Part shown: positions 1-7,395 of the stretch, in pieces
Layout of the letters: every line of letters begins with the position of its first letter
Numbering within the stretch: the first letter of the stretch is position 1
Source of the DNA: CAZWFW01 sp964633445
GTDB taxonomy: Archaea; Undinarchaeota; CAZWFW01
Reading direction: 5' to 3'
DNA: 51,363 nt
Assembly (NCBI GenBank): GCA_964633445.1
Contig: CAZWFW010000002.1
Location: 1 to 51,363 of the forward strand
Translations under genes and position numbers: made by a program
The notes under the pieces: model-generated
What the model was told of the DNA's origin: nothing
What the model saw: the letters and a program-made list of their open reading frames with translations, nothing else
Databases searched by the model: none

Positions 1-320
1 ATCATTAGTTTTTTAATAATTTCTTTATTCAGAAGATATTAAAACCTTCTGCAAAATTAGGTATGAATTTTAGAAGATTTTTCTTTTTAGAATGTAAATC
101 ATTAGAATTTATATGAAAATAACTAATAATGAAAATAAGAACAATTAATATGTTAGGTTTTGTTTTTGGCTTCTTTATCGTATTATTTACCTAATAAATT
201 ACTTCCAAAGCTTCACTGAACTTGAGAGAAAAGATTAGAAAAAGCGGGATAATAAGCAAATACTCTAGTTCCATTACATTTATTATACTTTGCTAAATAT
301 TTATTGTTATATGCAGTATA
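1..320. other. AT-rich leader with no gene recognised
   Basis: This opening stretch is very AT-rich and I see no supportable gene in it. A 21-codon ATG ORF near 129 encodes only a hydrophobic stub and is not called. The last 30 bases before the tRNA (about 290-303, aaatatttat) could be the TATA element for tRNA-Arg. Confidence 0.5.
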
Positions 321-394
321 GCCCCCGTAGCTCAGTCTGGAAGAGCGACGGCCTTCTAAGCCGTAGGTCGCGGGTTCGAATCCCGCCGGGGGCA
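321..394 (+). tRNA. tRNA-Arg (UCU)
   Basis: A complete cloverleaf is visible. The 7-bp acceptor stem gcccccg pairs with cgggggc, the anticodon stem is acggc/gccgt with loop cttctaa (anticodon TCT), and the T arm is gcggg-ttcgaat-cccgc. The discriminator base is A and no CCA is encoded. No intron is seen. It decodes AGA, a frequent arginine codon in this AT-rich genome. Confidence 0.95.
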
Positions 395-437
395 TATGTT
401 TGTCATATTTTCTATTTAAACTAAGCCATTTATACTT

Positions 438-523
438 AGTGCTATGGGTTGCGTAAACCAGCCCTTGCCAGAGTTCCAGTCATGATGGAGGTATAAAGCC
501 ACTCATCCTAGATGAGTAGTAGT
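438..523 (+). mobile_element. possible relic of a TnpB-element right end
   Basis: A GC-richer block stands out between the tRNA and the end of pth2. It contains two small hairpins: ggtt-gcgta-aacc near 447-459, and actcat-cctag-atgagt near 501-517. The order aagcc + hairpin + agtagt resembles the right-end layout of the relic at 11850-11878 (gaagcc + hairpin + ggtagt). No tnpB coding sequence is left. It could equally be an unrelated small structured RNA or a terminator, so this is a weak call. Confidence 0.25.
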
Positions 524-877
524 TTACTTCAAGGTAGGCAAGTTCCCTGTAATTTTATCAATCTCCTTTTCATGCCAAGGTCCTATTCCTAAGGCTGTTA
601 CAGTACCAGGTTCCAACTCTGTTAGCCCAGCATCCTTAATTATAGCACATGGTAGTCCGTTTTGCCTAGCTTTTTCATATAAGGTTAACAATTCCTCTAA
701 ACTGTTTACTTTAAGAATTATTTTCTTCTGCCCCTCCTTTAACCACTCACCCACAACATTTTTATCCTTCCTCATAGCCTCAAGATAGCTCGCTAGGCAA
801 GCATGACACGCTTGAGCACACAATTTACCTCTGCTCATATTTAGATCTTCCCTAAGAACAATCACCTGCTTTATCAT
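524..877 (-). CDS. pth2: peptidyl-tRNA hydrolase, Pth2 type
   Basis: This 117-residue protein has the usual length of the archaeal/eukaryotic Pth2 family, which cleaves the ester bond of peptidyl-tRNA released from stalled ribosomes and recycles the tRNA. The N-terminal strand VIVLREDL is followed by RGK (residues 16-18), Q22 and H25 in the family order, and the C-terminal part has the DAGLTELEPGT and LGIGP motifs. The ATG lies 1 base after the stop of the upstream radical-SAM gene on the same strand, so the two are probably cotranscribed. There is no obvious functional link between the two products. Confidence 0.95.
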   Translation of the reverse strand: MIKQVIVLREDLNMSRGKLCAQACHACLASYLEAMRKDKNVVGEWLKEGQKKIILKVNSLEELLTLYEKARQNGLPCAIIKDAGLTELEPGTVTALGIGPWHEKEIDKITGNLPTLK

Positions 878-878
878 T

Positions 879-1889
879 TCAGCCTATGTGTTTTCCGACT
901 ATTAAAATTTTCTCACCGCACTTTGGACATTTACCATCTCTAACTCTATATTCCATGATGCTAAAGCAATATCTTTTAATAAGCAAATAATCGCAGTTAG
1001 GGCAGTATGTGTTCTCATATCTATGTCCTGGCACATTGCCAATATAAACGTACTTCACACCAGCCTCCTTCGCCATTCTATAAGCTTTTTCGAGAGTTTC
1101 AATGGGTGTTGGAGGCAAATCCAGCATCTTGTATGCGGGAAAGAAGCGGGTAAAATGCAAGGGAATTTCATCCGAAATCTTAAGCAATCTCTTGATGATT
1201 CCGCTAATTATCCTTTCCTCATCATTTATACCAGGAATTATTAAATTTATAACCTCAACATGTAAATTAAGCTCATATGCAAGCTTTATATTACGCCAAA
1301 CATATTTAACATCTGCATTACAATACTTTCTCACAACTTCCTCGTTGCCCTTTATATCAAAGTTTATTGCATGCAAACCGCTTTCAGCAAGTATCTTTAA
1401 AGCTTCTTTCGTCATATACCCGTTGGAGACGTAAGTATTATAGAGATTTCTTTTTAAAGCAAGCTTAAAAACATCAACAGCATACTCAAAAAACAAAGTA
1501 GGTTCGTTGAAGGAAAAGGAAGTTCCCTGGCAATTGTATTCTTCTGTCAACTCAACAAACTTTGTTGGACTCAAATAATACATCAGCTCCTCGTCAGGAT
1601 AAGATTTGCTTATTTCCCAATTTTGGCACCAAGGACATGTGAAGTTGCATGACCAAGTGCCTGCTGTTAAAGCTTTGCTTCCTGGCCAGAAATGAAAGAA
1701 CGGTTTTTTCTCTATAGGGTTTGCTGAAAGAGAGGAAATATTTCCATAGGTAAGGGTATAGAGGATACCATTAACATTTTTTCTTGTCCTACAGAAACCA
1801 AAGGAATCTCTAGGAATTATGCATCTCCTTTCGCAAAGCAAACATTTCACTTTGTCGTTAGCTTTTTCATAAAGTCTCGCTTTTTGCAT
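879..1889 (-). CDS. amrS: AmmeMemoRadiSam system radical SAM enzyme (AmrS-like)
   Basis: This 336-residue radical SAM protein carries the CxxxCxxC cluster motif at C81, C85 and C88 (CNFTCPWC). Before it is a cysteine-rich N-terminal segment (C16, C19, C23, C33), and the C-terminal tail has two CxxC pairs that could bind zinc. The cysteine-rich N-terminus and length fit the AmrS branch, which co-occurs across genomes with AMMECR1 (AmrA) and Memo (AmrB) proteins. The AMMECR1 partner is in this window at 32952-33563, far from this gene, and no Memo gene is seen. The modified substrate is unknown. A pyruvate-formate-lyase-activase-like role is the older, less specific annotation. Confidence 0.85.
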   Translation of the reverse strand: MQKARLYEKANDKVKCLLCERRCIIPRDSFGFCRTRKNVNGILYTLTYGNISSLSANPIEKKPFFHFWPGSKALTAGTWSCNFTCPWCQNWEISKSYPDEELMYYLSPTKFVELTEEYNCQGTSFSFNEPTLFFEYAVDVFKLALKRNLYNTYVSNGYMTKEALKILAESGLHAINFDIKGNEEVVRKYCNADVKYVWRNIKLAYELNLHVEVINLIIPGINDEERIISGIIKRLLKISDEIPLHFTRFFPAYKMLDLPPTPIETLEKAYRMAKEAGVKYVYIGNVPGHRYENTYCPNCDYLLIKRYCFSIMEYRVRDGKCPKCGEKILIVGKHIG

Positions 1890-1908
1890 TCCTCATTTAA
1901 AAGATGAA

Positions 1909-1993
1909 CGCCGGGGAGGGGATTTGAACCCCTGCGGGCATGAAGCCCAGTGGGTCTCGAGCCCACCCCCTTGGTCCGCTCGGGCACCCCGGC
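1909..1993 (-). tRNA. tRNA-Ser (CGA)
   Basis: This is a class II tRNA on the minus strand. The acceptor gccgggg pairs with ccccggc and the discriminator is G, as in serine tRNAs. The anticodon stem is gtggg/cccac with loop ctcgaga (anticodon CGA), and there is a long variable arm (gggc-ttcat-gccc). The T arm is aggggttcaaatcccct. It is the first of two serine tRNAs, with the second about 120 bp away on the same strand. No CCA is encoded. Confidence 0.95.
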
Positions 1994-2115
1994 TTACGTA
2001 ATTTTATAATCTATTTCTTTGTTTATATTTCTCATCAGCTAAAACAATATTAGACTTTTCTAAATTTCTCTCATTTCTAAGCAGAAACTTGGGATTATGC
2101 AAGCTTCGAAAAAGA

Positions 2116-2199
2116 CGCCGGGGCGGGGATTTGAACCCCGGCAGGCCAGTGGCCTAGCGGCTTAGCAGGCCGCCCCCTTAACCACTCGGGCACCCCGGC
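2116..2199 (-). tRNA. tRNA-Ser (GCU)
   Basis: This is a second class II serine tRNA on the minus strand. The acceptor is gccgggg/ccccggc with a G discriminator. The anticodon stem gcggc/gccgc encloses loop ctgctaa (anticodon GCT), and the variable arm is long (aggcc...ggcct). Acceptor and T arm are almost the same as in the neighbouring Ser-CGA gene, consistent with shared serine identity elements. No CCA is encoded. Confidence 0.95.
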
Positions 2200-2503
2200 A
2201 TTTAATATTAACGATAAATTATTACCTTATTACAACCCTTGTTGTTGCAAGGAGTTTGGCTGGAAGCATCATTTCAGCTTATGGTATATATAGCTCTAGC
2301 TCATTTCAATATACTGACTTTGAAGTATAAAAAACTTTCCACCCGTTTCTCTAATTCATCTCATCCATGTCAGACGGAGACTACTATTGAGCAAAGCATT
2401 TAATGTTTCACAAAGGATGTTTACAAAAAACTATATCCGCAACCAGCAACATTCTTATTAGCTACTTTAACTTAATTAAAACTTAACAAATAAAGCTTTA
2501 TTT
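2200..2503. other. intergenic region between tRNA-Ser and flippase gene
   Basis: About 300 bases without a supportable gene. The final 60 bases before the flippase ATG are AT-rich (tttaacttaattaaaactt and taaagctttattta) and probably hold its promoter. A less AT-rich patch at about 2335-2385 shows no convincing hairpin. I checked it for C/D-box order on both strands and did not find a full set. Confidence 0.4.
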
Positions 2504-4087
2504 ATGCGAAGCCAAAGTTATGTTGATTACTTTGTTAAGGGAGTTGCTACAATATTAACTTTTCAGGCACTTTCATTAGTCTTTGGCTACTCTCTAAGAA
2601 TTTTTTTGGCTAAGAATCTAAGCGTAGCAGACTATGGATTATTCTATGCGCTTATATCCTTTTTTACGTTGGTGCAAATATTTAGACCTTTAGGCACAAC
2701 CACAGCGCTAGTAAAATTTTTGCCAGAGTATATCACAAAGAAAGAGTATGAGAATGCAAAATCGCTTATAATAGTCACATTAACGATACAGTTCCTAACA
2801 TCATTCTCCCTCGCTTTACTAATACTCCTTCTCGCAAAATTTCTCTCTCTTAAATTCTTCAAAACAATTGAGGCATTATCACCCTTGCAAATACTAACCC
2901 TAAGCTTTTTATTATCCTTCTTTGTAGATGTTATGCGCGCATGTCTTCAAGCATTTAAAAATATGCTGGGCATCTCCATTATCAATTTGACAAGTATAGC
3001 ACTTAGCTTTACCTTCGTAACGATACTTTTTCTTGTAAAAGGTGCGAGTGTGGAGAGCTGTGCGATTGGATATCTAATTGCGGGGATCTTTACAGGCTTA
3101 CTATCATTTAAACTTTTCCTCAAAACTTTCCCTCAATTCCTTTCGGCAAGATTTAAATTGAGAAAGAGTATATTTAAGAAATCTCTTACATTTGGCATAC
3201 CTGCATTAGCTGGAGGAATTTCAAGCTTTATTATAACAAATACCGACACTTTATGCCTAACATACCTAAAAGGTTTGGTATCAGTCGGAATCTATCAAGC
3301 AGCATTACCGATAGCAAGATTATTGCTTTATTTAGTTTCAGCAATCTCAACAGTATTTTTTCCAATGATATCCGAGTTGTATGCGATGAAAAGATACGCA
3401 GATATTTCCAAAGCATTCTCCCTACTTATAAAATTCTCATTTATATCGATTCTTCCGTTCTCAGCCATATTCCTATGCTATCCAGAAATTACAATAGGGA
3501 TGGTTTTTGGTAAAAAGTTTTTGCAGGCAGCCTTACCATTGCAAATTCTAACCATAGCAATGATATTTCAGACACTTATGACAATAGCGTCAACAACATT
3601 GGTTGGTATAGGAAAACCCTTACTTGCAGTTAAAGTTACAAGCATATGCGCAGCTTTTAATTTAATTGCAAATATTGCCCTAATTCCAAAGTTTGGTGTT
3701 GTAGGCGCAGCCACAGCAACGGTTATAACATTCTTTATTGGAGTTAGTGTTGCATACAAATTGTTGAATGCGGAGATGATTAAGCATGATAGCTCCATAA
3801 CATTAGACACAAAATCTCTACTTAAAGCAACTTTCAGTATAATCCTATCAACCATTTACTTGGCATCAATAAAAGAGATCATCAACATGAATCCTTGGGC
3901 GGAGCTCATAATAACATTGCCAACCTTCTTTATATTATACGGATTGCTAGTAATAAAATTGCGTTGTATTAAAAAAAGCGAAATAGAGTTGATGAAAAGC
4001 GTAAAGCTTCCCAAAAAGTTGGAGAATATCTTAGTAAGAATTGCGGATAAGCTAGGTTTTTTCAATTACATAGATAATCCTCGTTAA
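2504..4087 (+). CDS. polysaccharide flippase / MATE-like lipid-linked sugar exporter
   Basis: This 527-residue, strongly hydrophobic protein has about 12-14 predicted membrane segments spread over residues 15-500. It has the overall character of the RfbX/Wzx polysaccharide transport family of the MOP superfamily: an N-terminal VKGVATILTFQALSLVFG-type helix, and charged loops near residues 80-90, 210 and 430. Such proteins flip lipid-linked oligosaccharides across the cytoplasmic membrane. It would fit the glycan genes at 12964-17697, although it is not next to them. Its 3' end overlaps the convergent tRNA methyltransferase gene by 36 bases. The natural substrate cannot be read from sequence. 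Confidence 0.85.
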   Translation: MRSQSYVDYFVKGVATILTFQALSLVFGYSLRIFLAKNLSVADYGLFYALISFFTLVQIFRPLGTTTALVKFLPEYITKKEYENAKSLIIVTLTIQFLTSFSLALLILLLAKFLSLKFFKTIEALSPLQILTLSFLLSFFVDVMRACLQAFKNMLGISIINLTSIALSFTFVTILFLVKGASVESCAIGYLIAGIFTGLLSFKLFLKTFPQFLSARFKLRKSIFKKSLTFGIPALAGGISSFIITNTDTLCLTYLKGLVSVGIYQAALPIARLLLYLVSAISTVFFPMISELYAMKRYADISKAFSLLIKFSFISILPFSAIFLCYPEITIGMVFGKKFLQAALPLQILTIAMIFQTLMTIASTTLVGIGKPLLAVKVTSICAAFNLIANIALIPKFGVVGAATATVITFFIGVSVAYKLLNAEMIKHDSSITLDTKSLLKATFSIILSTIYLASIKEIINMNPWAELIITLPTFFILYGLLVIKLRCIKKSEIELMKSVKLPKKLENILVRIADKLGFFNYIDNPR

Positions 4088-5071
4088 GTTTTTGTGTACA
4101 TACTGAGCATGCTTCTCAAGTAGTTCTAAATTCCCTGGCAATAAATCCTCGAGATTTGTGTGATGAGAAGTTGCGAATGCTATATATCTGTTTCTCTTTA
4201 ATAACTTACTTAACTCTTCCAAAGTCTCGCAATAAAGACTTTCTTGAGGTATTCTATGCGTGCTACTTGATATTCCGTAAGGAGGATCCGTAGCAACAGC
4301 ATCTACTTCAGCATCAATAAATTTAGCCACATCTCTGGCATCTCCTTTTATTAGAATTGCATGTTTAGCATAATGCTTTAAATTCGTTTTTGCACCCTTT
4401 AACATCTTACTGTTGATATCCACACCGATACATTTTGCTCCCAAAACATTAGCCTCGATTAGAATACTTCCCAAGCCACAAAATGGGTCTAACATTAATT
4501 CATTGGCCTTGGTTCTAGCAAGATTAACAAATAATCTGGCTAATTTAGGCTTTAATGCACCTGGGTAATTTACAGGCCTCTTTTTCAAATCACGCTTATA
4601 AAAATCTTTTTTAACTTTACTCAATCTTAACCCAGCATAGCAAAAATTGTCGATAAAGATAATATCCAAAATAGCTTCTGGATTTCGAAAATTAGCCCTC
4701 ACTTTGCACTTCTCCTCAATGTACCTTCCCAACCTCTTGCTTACTCCTTTAACACCTTTAGCTCCAAAAATTTTGTGTTTTTCTATATAGAAATCTCTGA
4801 ATCCTTCAAATTCCAGTAGGTGATCTCTAATGTTCCTTATAATAGCCCTTTCATCAGCCTCACACTTAAATAGGAACTTGCAGATTATATGTGCCATACT
4901 CATCCTCTCTGCAAGAATTTTGGAGATATTTGGCGCATTACTCTCAAAAATAACGACATTTTTTACTTTATCTTTTATACAAAATTTCCCACCAGATATC
5001 TCTAAGCAGGCTTTTAATTCCGAAAATGGTAGTGTTTCATGCTCCGCCGAAAGCAAGATAAGGTGTTCCAT
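4052..5071 (-). CDS. trmG10: tRNA (guanine-10-N2) methyltransferase, Trm-G10/Trm11 family
   Basis: This 339-residue protein has an N-terminal THUMP-like RNA-binding region (roughly residues 50-150) followed by a Rossmann methyltransferase domain. The SAM site LDPFCGLGSILIEA and the catalytic DPPYG motif (in DAVATDPPYGIS) identify an N2-guanine methyltransferase. The architecture and length match the archaeal family that makes m2G and m2,2G at tRNA position 10. The gene overlaps the flippase gene tail to tail and starts 15 bases from the TnpB relic at 5086, so the relic lies just upstream of its ATG and may affect its promoter. Confidence 0.88.
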   Translation of the reverse strand: MEHLILLSAEHETLPFSELKACLEISGGKFCIKDKVKNVVIFESNAPNISKILAERMSMAHIICKFLFKCEADERAIIRNIRDHLLEFEGFRDFYIEKHKIFGAKGVKGVSKRLGRYIEEKCKVRANFRNPEAILDIIFIDNFCYAGLRLSKVKKDFYKRDLKKRPVNYPGALKPKLARLFVNLARTKANELMLDPFCGLGSILIEANVLGAKCIGVDINSKMLKGAKTNLKHYAKHAILIKGDARDVAKFIDAEVDAVATDPPYGISSSTHRIPQESLYCETLEELSKLLKRNRYIAFATSHHTNLEDLLPGNLELLEKHAQYVHKNLTRIIYVIEKT

Positions 5072-5264
5072 GTTACCAATAATTTGACATCCTCCCCGCC
5101 CTAAAGTGCGAGGATTCCTAACGAGGAGTTCGAGCTACCAGGGGATGCGCCTCGGTAGCTCGGGGAGTGCCAGCCCCCCGTTAAACCCGGTGATTTCTGT
5201 TACTCCTTTATATAGCATATCTTAACGAGCCTGAATACTATCATGTTGACAGCATGTCTAAACC

Positions 5265-5414
5265 TTAACTGTCTCTTTCGATAGTACTTTTCTGATTCTG
5301 TCTTCTAATGTAGTTTAGCTTGTTCCATAATACTGCTGACATCTCGCATAGGCTAAATAAAACCTTCTCCTGCTCTTTAGTAGGTCTTAACCTAAACTTA
5401 TCCACCCTCTTCAT
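5265..5414 (-). pseudogene. tnpB: TnpB N-terminal fragment
   Basis: Only 49 codons remain. The peptide begins MKRVDKFRLRPTKEQE and continues LCEMSAVLWNKLNYIRRQ, which is the classic start of archaeal TnpB (OrfB) RNA-guided nucleases. The reading frame then ends at a stop, and the rest of the gene, including the DED catalytic residues and the zinc ribbon, is absent until the element's right end. The ATG at 5414 overlaps the end of the small upstream ORF by 17 bases. It is not expected to be a functional nuclease. Confidence 0.85.
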
Positions 5415-5535
5415 TTTTGAACACCATTCTGTGAATTCTGTCTGCAAATTCTTCCCAAGTTTCGCACCTAAGCTTGACCTTAACTTCCATCAGCTTCCAG
5501 TACGCTTTGTCTGATATCGTTAATTTCTTGACCAT
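5398..5535 (-). CDS. small VapB-like accessory ORF of the TnpB element
   Basis: This 45-residue protein starts MVKKLTISDKAYWKLMEVKV and continues with KLRCETWEEFADRIHRMV. The pattern, a short beta strand and then a helix with a TWEEF segment, resembles VapB/antitoxin-like DNA-binding proteins. Its stop codon lies inside the tnpB start, a 17-base overlap, so the two would be translationally coupled. Small antitoxin-like ORFs ahead of tnpB occur in some archaeal IS605-group elements. It is intact although tnpB is not. Function unknown. Confidence 0.55.
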   Translation of the reverse strand: MVKKLTISDKAYWKLMEVKVKLRCETWEEFADRIHRMVFKNEEGG

Positions 5536-5779
5536 TGACTCTTTGTAGAGTCTTTAGGTATTTAACTTTTCGATGATGTTAGAAATCTACGCCAACCTCC
5601 CCCACCTCCCTTAAAGAGGAGGCTTTCTTAGCGACATTTTGTAAGAATTGAAATCGCTCTTAGCTACATTTTTATAGATTGGATAAGCTACGAACAGAAA
5701 AAATATAGTTAAAATTTTAGAAGCAACCTTAATAATAGATTCCTAATTAAAAGATTTATGGAATACAAAAGATTAAAAA

Positions 5780-6784
5780 ATGGCGTTTAAGGCAATTTTT
5801 TCCCCAAAATTTCTTGAACACGATCCTAGTCCTTACAACCCTGAGGTTCCTGAAAGACTTAGAAAAACGCTGAGCTATTTAAAGGAGAGAGAGGACATTG
5901 AAATAGTAAAACCAGAAAATATTAAAGATTCAGATATTTTGCTTGTACATTCCAGCGAATACATAAAAAATCTAAAATTCGTTAGAAGTGTAGAATTTCT
6001 TAGTCCAGATACGCCAGTGTTTGAGAATACCTATGATATCGCAAAATTAGCATGTGGCGCTGTATATACAGCTATTAGGATTGCCAAAGAAAGACCCCTG
6101 GTTTTATCGAGACCTCCAGGTCATCACGCAGGTAAAGACTACGGTTCTGGATTTTGCTATTTGAATGATGTTGGAGTAGCCATAACAAAGTATTTGCAAG
6201 ATAAAAACGCAAGGTTTGCAATTGTTGATTACGATGCCCATTATGGGCAGGGTACTGCAGAAATATTCTATGAAAATACAAATGTGCTTTACATTTCCCT
6301 ACATCAAGATCCTGCAACTTTATATCCAGGCGTAGGATTTGTTAATGAGATCGGAAAAGGCGAAGGCAGGGGATTTAATATACCAATACCATTGCCACCT
6401 TACGCTTCAGATAATAGCTATGATAAGGCAGTAGAGGAGATTGTTATGCCAATTCTTAGCGAGTTTAAGCCAGATTATTTAATTTTATATGTAGGTGCAG
6501 ATGCCCATGCTAGGGATCCTCTAGCAAATTTAATGCTTAGTATAACATGTTATGTAAAGATTGCAAATAAATTGAGCAAACTTTGCAAAAAAGTTTTTGC
6601 AGTTATGGCAGGTGGATACGATCTGGAGGTGCTACCAAAGGTTATGCATGCCACCCTCCTAGCAATGAATGATATAGAAATAGCGTACGATAAACCGTTT
6701 TCTGACGAAAAAAGAGTATTAAAAAGGACTGAGAAAGTCTTGGCAGAATGCAGAGAAACCTTGGAGGAATTTTGGTCATTGTAA
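5780..6784 (+). CDS. histone deacetylase / acetylpolyamine amidohydrolase family enzyme
   Basis: This 334-residue protein has the full arginase-deacetylase fold signature. The paired histidines are H115 and H116 in RPPGHHAG. Zinc ligands are expected at D152 and H154 (VDYDAHYGQGT) and D241 (GADAHARDP), and the transition-state tyrosine is Y280 in GGY. The family hydrolyses N-acetyl groups from acetyl-lysine or acetylpolyamines. Archaeal members may act on acetylated chromatin proteins or on polyamines, and sequence alone does not decide. The gene stands alone on the plus strand, 140 bp after the TnpB relic. Confidence 0.9.
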   Translation: MAFKAIFSPKFLEHDPSPYNPEVPERLRKTLSYLKEREDIEIVKPENIKDSDILLVHSSEYIKNLKFVRSVEFLSPDTPVFENTYDIAKLACGAVYTAIRIAKERPLVLSRPPGHHAGKDYGSGFCYLNDVGVAITKYLQDKNARFAIVDYDAHYGQGTAEIFYENTNVLYISLHQDPATLYPGVGFVNEIGKGEGRGFNIPIPLPPYASDNSYDKAVEEIVMPILSEFKPDYLILYVGADAHARDPLANLMLSITCYVKIANKLSKLCKKVFAVMAGGYDLEVLPKVMHATLLAMNDIEIAYDKPFSDEKRVLKRTEKVLAECRETLEEFWSL

Positions 6785-6819
6785 TTTAAAATAAATTAAC
6801 AAACTAAGATAAAAGCAAG

Positions 6820-7395
6820 CTACCTCTTCAAATATTCTTCGAGTATTTTTGGAAATAGATCCGCAGGAACGAATCTCAAGCCAAGTTTCTCAGCCCATCT
6901 CTCGATACCCTCATCGTTAGTAACAACTGCAGCGTTAAGCTCCTTCGCCAAAATTAGAACGTCGAGATCCTCTCTACTATCCAAAATCCCTTTTCTCAAA
7001 GCTTCCCTGTATTTATCCCTCAACTTGCTGAGAAGTTTGCTCAAACTTGTTTTCCTGCTTTCTCTAAGAATCTCCTCAGCAATTCTTAATCCTCTATTTA
7101 TTCTCTCTCTTATATCAGAAATGTATTCATACAAAATCTCTGCTGGTAGATGAACAGCATAACGATCTGGTGTTTTCTTAACAATCCATGTATCAATTTT
7201 CAGAAGTAATTTTTTGTCATACTCTCTACTCCTCAGAATTGCCATAAGCTCGTTGTATGCTGTTGGATATGGGATGTGGCAGGAAATATCCAGCTTTTTT
7301 CTAGCCTTAGCAATTAGCTCCACAAATTTTTTTAACTCCTTCTCCTCTCTGTAGATAGTAAATGCCGTAGTGTCCAAAACAAATCTTTGTCTCAT
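6820..7395 (-). CDS. HARP-type protein-only RNase P (PIN-domain, former 'RNA ligase partner')
   Basis: This 191-residue PIN-like protein belongs to the family first annotated as RNA ligase partner and later shown to be the Aquifex-type minimal RNase P (HARP), which removes 5' leaders from pre-tRNAs. An acidic residue is at D8 (FVLDTTAF). The C-terminal metal cluster shows as SREDLDVLILAKEL (D143, D145) and NDEG (D161), closely matching the family's conserved aspartates. The length equals the Aquifex protein. Its ATG overlaps the guaB stop (ATGA), so it is expressed with guaB. Archaea with HARP usually also have the RNA-based RNase P, which cannot be judged from this window. Confidence 0.88.
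   Translation of the reverse strand: MRQRFVLDTTAFTIYREEKELKKFVELIAKARKKLDISCHIPYPTAYNELMAILRSREYDKKLLLKIDTWIVKKTPDRYAVHLPAEILYEYISDIRERINRGLRIAEEILRESRKTSLSKLLSKLRDKYREALRKGILDSREDLDVLILAKELNAAVVTNDEGIERWAEKLGLRFVPADLFPKILEEYLKR

Larger units (their letters stand above)
5086..5640 (-). mobile_element. internally deleted IS200/IS605-IS1341 type (TnpB) element
   Basis: Reading on the minus strand, this starts with a hairpin-bearing left end (cctcc/ggagg at 5605-5622). Next come a small VapB-like ORF, the first 49 codons of tnpB, and then a hairpin-rich right end. The right end has a perfect 9-bp stem (cgagctacc at 5131-5139 with ggtagctcg at 5154-5162) and a terminal atcctc/gaggat stem (5089-5094 with 5110-5115) ending in gacatcctccccgccc, a sequence typical of right ends in archaeal members of this family. 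Most of tnpB, about 300 codons including the RuvC domain, is missing. No tnpA is seen. The right end is where the omega RNA normally lies. Exact borders are not certain. Confidence 0.75.

Noticed and set aside
129..194. 21-codon hydrophobic ORF before tRNA-Arg
   Set aside because: It is too short, has no RBS or homology cue, and lies in a very AT-rich region where chance ORFs are expected.
213..395. Minus-strand ORF of 60 residues
   Set aside because: It reads through the tRNA-Arg gene. The peptide start (PPAGFEPATYGL) is the usual false translation of tRNA sequence.
2335..2385. Possible C/D-box RNA
   Set aside because: A CTGA and a GATGAGA-like string are present on the minus strand but not in the full C-D'-C'-D order.
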